Shown in pieces: positions 14,215-17,917 of a stretch of 17,917 nucleotides of DNA. A model generated the notes under the pieces. It worked only from the letters and a program-made list of their open reading frames with translations. It searched no databases and had not been told where the DNA came from. How positions within the stretch are numbered: position 1 is the first letter of the stretch; each line of letters starts with the position of its first letter. The stretch is taken from positions 1 to 17,917 of the forward strand of contig CAJJWN010000055.1 in the NCBI GenBank assembly GCA_905196835.1, in the 5' to 3' direction. The DNA is from an uncultured Prevotella sp. GTDB taxonomy: Bacteria; Bacteroidota; Bacteroidia; Bacteroidales; Bacteroidaceae. Made by a program: the position numbers and the translations under genes.

Positions 14215-14541
14215 TTAGTATGAAACAACTTTCAATCCTATCAAAGACGCTATAAGCGTGAACAGAAAGAAAAGCCGGATGGGAGTGGCAGGCTCCTTGA
14301 AAACGAATATTCCTATCAAGACCGTGCCGACCGCCCCGATGCCTGTCCAAATAGCGTATGCCGTTCCTAAAGGCAAAGTCTGTACAGCTTTGGCAAGCAA
14401 AGCCATGCTCAGTACGGTGGAAGCAAGGAAACCGCTTCCCCACAGATAAAACTCAACTCCTGACGCCGTTCTCGTCTTCCCCAAACAGAATGTAAGGCTC
14501 ACCTCAAATAATCCTGCGAACAATAAGACTATCCAATTCAT
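14215..14541 (-). CDS. SMR family efflux protein (SugE/Gdx-QacE-like)
   Basis: A 108-residue, four-helix protein, normal length for small multidrug resistance transporters, which act as dual-topology dimers in the inner membrane. The essential glutamate is E13 in GLFEVSLTF, and the signature LPLGTAYAIWTGIGAVG is intact. Overall it resembles the SugE/Gdx (guanidinium exporter) branch more than EmrE, but the tryptophan usual three residues after the glutamate in Gdx is leucine here, so the substrate is open (guanidinium, quaternary ammonium or other cations). It is the first gene of a two-gene operon with the MFS transporter, divergent from the Crp-type regulator. Confidence 0.9.
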   Translation of the reverse strand: MNWIVLLFAGLFEVSLTFCLGKTRTASGVEFYLWGSGFLASTVLSMALLAKAVQTLPLGTAYAIWTGIGAVGTVLIGIFVFKEPATPIRLFFLFTLIASLIGLKVVSY

Positions 14542-14567
14542 ATCTATGATTTATTAAAATTCGGGCA

Positions 14568-14575
14568 CAAAGGTA
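14568..14575 (-). promoter_or_regulatory. -7 box of the SMR-MFS operon
   Basis: Minus-strand TACCTTTG, 26 bases before the SMR start. The expected -33 position falls at the edge of the first 18-bp repeat at 14597-14614, so a bound protein could block or contact polymerase. Confidence 0.65.
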
Positions 14576-14596
14576 AACAAGTAATCCCTCATAACT

Positions 14597-14636
14597 TTTT
14601 GCATTTGACAAAAACGCATTTTGCATTTGACAAAAA
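14597..14636. promoter_or_regulatory. Twin 18-bp operator-like sites
   Basis: TTTTGCATTTGACAAAAA occurs exactly at 14597-14614 and 14619-14636, 22 bases apart (two helical turns). Each copy has TTTG/CAAA half-sites. They lie between the divergent regulator and efflux promoters and are the obvious candidates for binding by the adjacent Crp-type protein. Confidence 0.7.
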
Positions 14637-14672
14637 AACAACCGTTCATTCCCGTTTCTGTGTGTTATTTCA

Positions 14673-14680
14673 TAATTTTG
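14673..14680 (+). promoter_or_regulatory. -7 box of the Crp-type regulator gene
   Basis: TAATTTTG matches TAnnTTTG, 20 bases before the start codon. No clear -33 is seen, as is common for activator-dependent promoters. Confidence 0.6.
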
Positions 14681-14700
14681 CACACCGATAACAATGAATT

Positions 14701-15264
14701 ATGGATATTAAGCAAATCATCAACCTGAGATATGCCATGCCGGACACGTCTTTGGACAGGTTACGGCAATGCCTGACGGAAGTTTCATACCCCAAAGGAT
14801 ACCGAGTGTTGGAAAGCGGGAAGGTGGAGAAAGACATCTTTTTCATCAAACAAGGTATTGTTCGCGCCTACACTTCGGTAGAAGGGAAAGAAATTACTTT
14901 TTGGGTCGGCAAAGAAGGGGCGACTCTCGTTTCCATGAAAGGATACGTGAACGATGAACCGGGATATGAAACGATGGAGCTGATGGAGGATTCGGTCCTG
15001 TATGTATTGGAAAGGAAGAAACTGAAAGAATTGTTTTCAGAAGACTTGCACATCGCCAATTGGGGGCGGCGTTATGCGGAAATGGAATTACTTGCCACTG
15101 AGGAACGATTGATTTCCATGTTGTCTGCCATCGCTTCGGAACGGTATAAGGAGTTGTTAGAGAAAGAGCCTGATTTGTTGCAACGGTTACCATTGGGAAG
15201 TATCGCAACCTATTTAGGTGTCACACAAGCGAGCTTGAGCAGGATTAGAGCACAAATAAAGTGA
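14701..15264 (+). CDS. Crp/Fnr family transcriptional regulator
   Basis: The 187-residue protein has an N-terminal cyclic-nucleotide-binding-like beta barrel (about 20-115, with GKVEKDIFFIKQGIVRAYTS and the KEITFWVGKEG strand). A connecting helix follows (RRYAEMELLATEERL), then a C-terminal helix-turn-helix (LPLGSIATYLGVTQASLSRI, 163-182). The acidic/arginine phosphate-binding cassette of true Crp is not evident, so the ligand is probably not cAMP; there is no cysteine set for an Fnr iron-sulfur centre either. This short form is common in Bacteroidetes. It is transcribed away from the SMR-MFS operon and most likely controls it and itself through the twin sites at 14597-14636. Confidence 0.92.
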   Translation: MDIKQIINLRYAMPDTSLDRLRQCLTEVSYPKGYRVLESGKVEKDIFFIKQGIVRAYTSVEGKEITFWVGKEGATLVSMKGYVNDEPGYETMELMEDSVLYVLERKKLKELFSEDLHIANWGRRYAEMELLATEERLISMLSAIASERYKELLEKEPDLLQRLPLGSIATYLGVTQASLSRIRAQIK

Positions 15265-15759
15265 CGTTTCAACAAACAGGGGGACAGCAAGCGGTTTTGG
15301 TCTGCCCAAAACACAAACTTGCTACTATTGAAAAACTGAGTTCCGATTTTGGAGTAACTTATTAGCCTTTGGATAACCCAAAGGACAGTTTGCTGCTTCT
15401 GCCGGAAACAAACGGGGTGTCCAAAGGGGTGTAACCCCGTTGGCTCATTAGGGTGTTTTTAGCATGGGCGAAGCGGTGCGTGAAGAAAACGCCCTAATGA
15501 GCTATGGCTTTTGGTTCCCCAAAAGCCTGCGGCGGTGTCGGCGGTGATGTTGGCTGTTATCGGTTGCCTTTTTCTTTTCGCCAGCGATAAGGGCTTTCCC
15601 CTGTCGGTCGGCAGGATGGAAGTCCGTCCGACCAGCCTGCGGATGGCGGTGTTCACCTCTGTTGCTTTCCCTGCGGACTTGTTGAGGGGTGAAAATCCGA
15701 TGAATTGATGAATGGACAACATAACTCACTGACCACCAAAGAAATGCACTCTCAACATC
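15265..15759. other. Hairpin-rich non-coding region, candidate transfer site or ncRNA
   Basis: No credible gene, but dense inverted repeats. AGCAAG/CTTGCT encloses GTTTTGG/CCAAAAC (15286-15323). CCTTTGG/CCAAAGG lies near 15365-15385, and GGGGT/ACCCC near 15426-15438. A 17-bp arm pair with one mismatch (15443-15459 and 15486-15502) is followed directly by GGCTTTTGG-TTCC-CCAAAAGCC (15506-15527). None has the T tract of a terminator. The region lies between the convergent Crp-type gene and the helicase gene of the element. A minus-strand open frame at 15722-15459 has no known domain and is probably incidental. Confidence 0.5.
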
Positions 15760-15909
15760 TTTTCATCAAACCGCTCGCCAAAAGAAAAGTGATGAATGGC
15801 GTTGTGCTGCCTTTCTCTTTTCATCAGCCCAATCCTTTTGTTGAGGGTTTGATGAGCATGTAAGTGGCTGTCATTCTTTATGTTTATATATGTTTTCATC
15901 ATTTCATCA
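15760..15909. repeat. TTTCATCA octamer cluster
   Basis: TTTCATCA occurs at 15761-15768, 15819-15826, 15894-15901 and 15902-15909 (the last two in tandem). The inverse TGATGAA occurs at 15706-15712 and 15790-15796, both times as TGATGAATGG. The cluster ends 6 bases from the helicase stop codon. It resembles iterons or protein-binding sites, but the irregular spacing makes this uncertain. Confidence 0.45.
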
Positions 15910-15914
15910 AAATA

Positions 15915-17108
15915 TCAGAATGTTTCCAACTGAGCCTTGCTTGCCGTGTAGTAGCGTCCTATCCTCTTGACGGGTGAATATCCGCACTCACGGCTGTAAT
16001 CGCATTGGTAGGTGGTGTAGGAAAGTGAATTGGATGCAGGGGTGAGCTTCCAGCACTCCTGCACCACCTTCCGCACCTGCGACTTCTCCACCTTGACTTG
16101 CGAGCAGACGAGCAACGGGACAATATCATTCAGACAGAACGAGACAGACTTCACATTCATGTTCGCCATGATGTCAAGCAGCAGTTCCGCCATTTCTATT
16201 TCCAGCCTATTGCGGTTGCTTCGGATTATCTTCCGCAGGGCATCCGTTTCCAACAGCTTCGGATTGAACCACATGCGACTCTCCTTTTCGGTGGATAACT
16301 TTCGATTAGCGAGAAAATGTAGGAAAGCAGGGATTTCCGCTTTCAGCTTTTGCAGGAAGTCGGTATCGTCACTTTTGAGCGGCACAATCTTCCGCACCCA
16401 ATAGCGTGTTTCCCCTGCGTCGATGATGACGGGCAGGTGCTCGTTGTTGGAGCAAAGCACGAACTTGGCGAAGAAGCCTATCTCGTCACGGTCTTTGCCT
16501 TTCGCCTCCACCTTGTAGGATAACGTGGTACTTAGGTTCTTCAGCCGCTCGCTGTCCTCACGGCGGTTAAGCAGCACCTCGTCCACCATGATGAGCAGTT
16601 TGCCTGCCCAGTCGGAGTTGAACTGACTACGGAAGTCCTCGTTGGTGTTGAACGTCACGTTGTTTTGGTAGATGGCTTTCAGAAAGTTCAGGAACGTGCT
16701 CTTGCCCGTGTTCCTTTCTTCGGACACGAGCAACAGGATGGGCAGTTTTTGAATGGGATAAAGATACAGCAGTTGCAGGTAGTCCATGCCCAACTCATAT
16801 TGTTCGCCGAAGATGTGTTCCACCAACGAGCGGATGCAGGGGAAGTCGCCTTGTATAGGAACATGGCTTATTGGCTCGTAGAGGTTAAGGAACTTGCCGA
16901 CTACAGGTTGGTAGCCCACATGGTCGGGTACGGTGCAGAAGCCGTCATACTTCGGGATGCCTGCCATGTAGTCCTTGCCGTAGTCTTGCCGCAAGGTTTC
17001 GGAGTTCCATGCGATGCGTTTCCTCACATAGCCGCCGTCAATGCGGGGCTGGTCAACAATCTTGTAGAGCGTTGTGCCTACTCGGATGAATTCTTCTTTT
17101 TTTTCCAT
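15915..17108 (-). CDS. Primase-helicase-like P-loop ATPase of a mobile element
   Basis: The 397-residue protein resembles the helicase half of mobile-element primase-helicases (D5/VapE/SF3-like). Walker A is SEERNTGKST (129-138), Walker B KLLIMVDE (170-177), the motif C-like strand FVLCSNNEH (216-224) and the arginine segment ETRYWVRK (233-240). The C-terminus (about 300-390) is winged-helix-like. There is no primase catalytic domain, so a separate primase or host primase would be needed. The likely role is unwinding at the element's replication origin; the nearby octamers fit that. The start follows an A-rich leader with a -7 box at 17177-17170. Neighbours are an integrase and a RhuM-like gene. 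Confidence 0.85.
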   Translation of the reverse strand: MEKKEEFIRVGTTLYKIVDQPRIDGGYVRKRIAWNSETLRQDYGKDYMAGIPKYDGFCTVPDHVGYQPVVGKFLNLYEPISHVPIQGDFPCIRSLVEHIFGEQYELGMDYLQLLYLYPIQKLPILLLVSEERNTGKSTFLNFLKAIYQNNVTFNTNEDFRSQFNSDWAGKLLIMVDEVLLNRREDSERLKNLSTTLSYKVEAKGKDRDEIGFFAKFVLCSNNEHLPVIIDAGETRYWVRKIVPLKSDDTDFLQKLKAEIPAFLHFLANRKLSTEKESRMWFNPKLLETDALRKIIRSNRNRLEIEMAELLLDIMANMNVKSVSFCLNDIVPLLVCSQVKVEKSQVRKVVQECWKLTPASNSLSYTTYQCDYSRECGYSPVKRIGRYYTASKAQLETF

Positions 17109-17132
17109 ATTTCAAATATAGGTTTTGGTGCC

Positions 17133-17149
17133 GCCGACACCTTGTCGGC
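17133..17149 (-). promoter_or_regulatory. Leader hairpin of the helicase gene
   Basis: GCCGACA-CCT-TGTCGGC, a 7-bp perfect stem, lies in the transcribed leader between the -7 box and the ATG at 17108. It could affect translation or mRNA stability. Confidence 0.4.
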
Positions 17150-17169
17150 AGACGGGTTGAACATGGGTG

Positions 17170-17177
17170 CAAAGCTA
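17170..17177 (-). promoter_or_regulatory. -7 box of the helicase gene
   Basis: Minus-strand TAGCTTTG fits TAnnTTTG. The spacing gives a leader of about 55 bases; no clear -33 is visible. Confidence 0.55.
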
Positions 17178-17290
17178 CGGCAGGACGGCTAAAACCTTGA
17201 TACGTAAAACTATGCGGAACGGCGCAAAAGAAACCGACAGACAAGAAAATGCAGCGGAACGTGCAATGCCAGCCATCCAAAGGCGAAAAG

Positions 17291-17328
17291 AAAAAGCCCG
17301 AAGAAGCAAAACCGCACTTCTTCGGGCT
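17291..17328 (-). terminator. Terminator of the integrase/RhuM-like operon
   Basis: On the minus strand AGCCCGAAGAAG and CTTCTTCGGGCT (arms 17317-17328 and 17295-17306) form a perfect 12-bp stem with a 10-base loop, followed by TTTTCTTTT. It lies 48 bases after the RhuM-like stop. Confidence 0.9.
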
Positions 17329-17376
17329 AAGAGGATTGTGTGAATGCACGGGCGTATTGACACGCAACCGCACTCG

Positions 17377-17748
17377 CTAACATTTACACGAAGTGCTGTT
17401 GCCCAACGGAAGCCAAAGCATTTGTCTGTCTTTTCGCAAGCACAGCCTTTCCAACAGGGCATTGCGTACCCTTGCAGCATTGGAAGTGTCGATACGGAAA
17501 GCGAGTGCCACGACCATCGGCAGAGCATACGCTTCCACATAATAGCCGTTGGGCAGTTTGATGTGCCTTTCCGCTTCGTAAGGTTGTAACGCTCCGCTCT
17601 TGTACACGGCTCGGATGGCAGCATGGAGTGTCGGGGCAATTACATCAAAAAGCTCCACCAATTCCATTTCGCTCATCCATACATTGGTGGTATCGGACGG
17701 TACGGCAATCCTGCCGCACCCGTCCATCGTTATGGCTTCACGTTTCAT
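17377..17748 (-). CDS. Small RhuM-like element protein
   Basis: A 123-residue soluble protein. The segment VWMSEMELVELFDVIAPTLH ... AIRAVYKSGAL (about residues 23-54) followed by NGYYVEAYALPMVVALAFRIDTSNAARVRNALLERL resembles the N-terminal DNA-binding-like part of RhuM/phage-antirepressor type proteins: start-site helix, helix-turn-helix-like pair, then a Y-hydrophobic-G/F-R core. Similar small proteins sit beside integrases in Bacteroidales mobilizable elements. Its ATG overlaps the integrase stop as ATGA (17748-17745), so the two are translationally coupled. A role in controlling integration or excision is inferred, not shown. A terminator follows. Confidence 0.7.
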   Translation of the reverse strand: MKREAITMDGCGRIAVPSDTTNVWMSEMELVELFDVIAPTLHAAIRAVYKSGALQPYEAERHIKLPNGYYVEAYALPMVVALAFRIDTSNAARVRNALLERLCLRKDRQMLWLPLGNSTSCKC

Positions 17749-17917
17749 ACACCTGCCACTTTAATGTCACCGAATGACTTGCTCAGCTGGTTGCCGAATG
17801 CCGTCAGGTCGTTGTCCAGCTTTTGCGTGGTTATCTTCGCATAGATTTGGGTCGTCTTGATGTTGGTGTGACCCAAAACACGGCTTACGCTCTCTATCGG
17901 CATACCCTTGCAGAGAG
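17745..17917 (-). CDS. Tyrosine recombinase/integrase, C-terminal part only
   Basis: About 57 codons are visible, entering from the right edge. GMPIESVSRVLGHTNIKTTQ followed by IYAKIT is the classic end of the tyrosine recombinase catalytic domain: the histidine of LGH and the nucleophilic tyrosine of IYA. The tail after it is helical and charged. The enzyme would integrate and excise the element. The rest of the gene, including the first catalytic arginine, lies outside the window. It is cotranscribed with the RhuM-like gene through a 4-base overlap. Confidence 0.93.
   Translation of the reverse strand, partial: LCKGMPIESVSRVLGHTNIKTTQIYAKITTQKLDNDLTAFGNQLSKSFGDIKVAGV

Noticed and set aside
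15459..15722. 87-codon minus-strand frame in the structured region
   Set aside because: No domain, no promoter or ribosome site, and its codons span the hairpin arms, so structure explains the conservation better than coding.

Overview
The window looks like a Prevotella-type Bacteroidales chromosome carrying part of a mobile element. The evidence is a type IX secretion (T9SS) C-terminal sorting domain, promoters with the Bacteroidetes -7 box TAnnTTTG, few Shine-Dalgarno sequences, and dispersed palindromic repeats whose translations read KGRL...RRPF and PTLPKEG. The genus is inferred from these features, not from a database match.

Bases 1 to about 11,800 are GC-rich native chromosome. In order they hold: the 3' part of a T9SS-secreted surface protein (+); a secreted carboxymuconolactone decarboxylase/cupin fusion (+); a secreted CE7-type acetyl esterase (-); a CPBP membrane protease (-); and a minus-strand operon of calcium P-type ATPase, HAD hydrolase and ribF. 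The spaces between them contain at least four kinds of repeat: large AAAGGCCG hairpins at three loci, short GC-rich palindromes at four loci (one of which has become the C-terminus of RibF), a 212-bp MITE-like element with a 30-bp perfect palindrome, and a duplicated promoter. This part ends at a tRNA with anticodon CAT and its terminator.

Bases from about 11,800 to 17,917 are AT-richer and look like a genomic island or integrated mobilizable element. Just past the tRNA are helically phased GAACAC repeats and then a 169-bp non-autonomous transposable element flanked by a perfect 8-bp target duplication. About 0.65 kb follows with no convincing gene, then a possible 39-residue membrane peptide. 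Next comes a divergent cargo unit: a Crp/Fnr-type regulator (+) faces an SMR-MFS efflux operon (-) across a shared intergenic region with two identical 18-bp sites 22 bp apart. After it come about 450 bp rich in hairpins, a cluster of TTTCATCA octamers, a primase-helicase-like P-loop protein (-), a small RhuM-like protein (-) and the C-terminus of a tyrosine recombinase (-) running off the right edge. The last two overlap by ATGA.

Working model (inference): the integrase and RhuM-like protein handle integration or excision, the helicase handles element replication, the hairpin/octamer region is a candidate cis-acting transfer or replication site, and the Crp-SMR-MFS unit is regulated drug or cation efflux cargo. 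No relaxase, CRISPR array, rRNA or recognisable defence system is visible.
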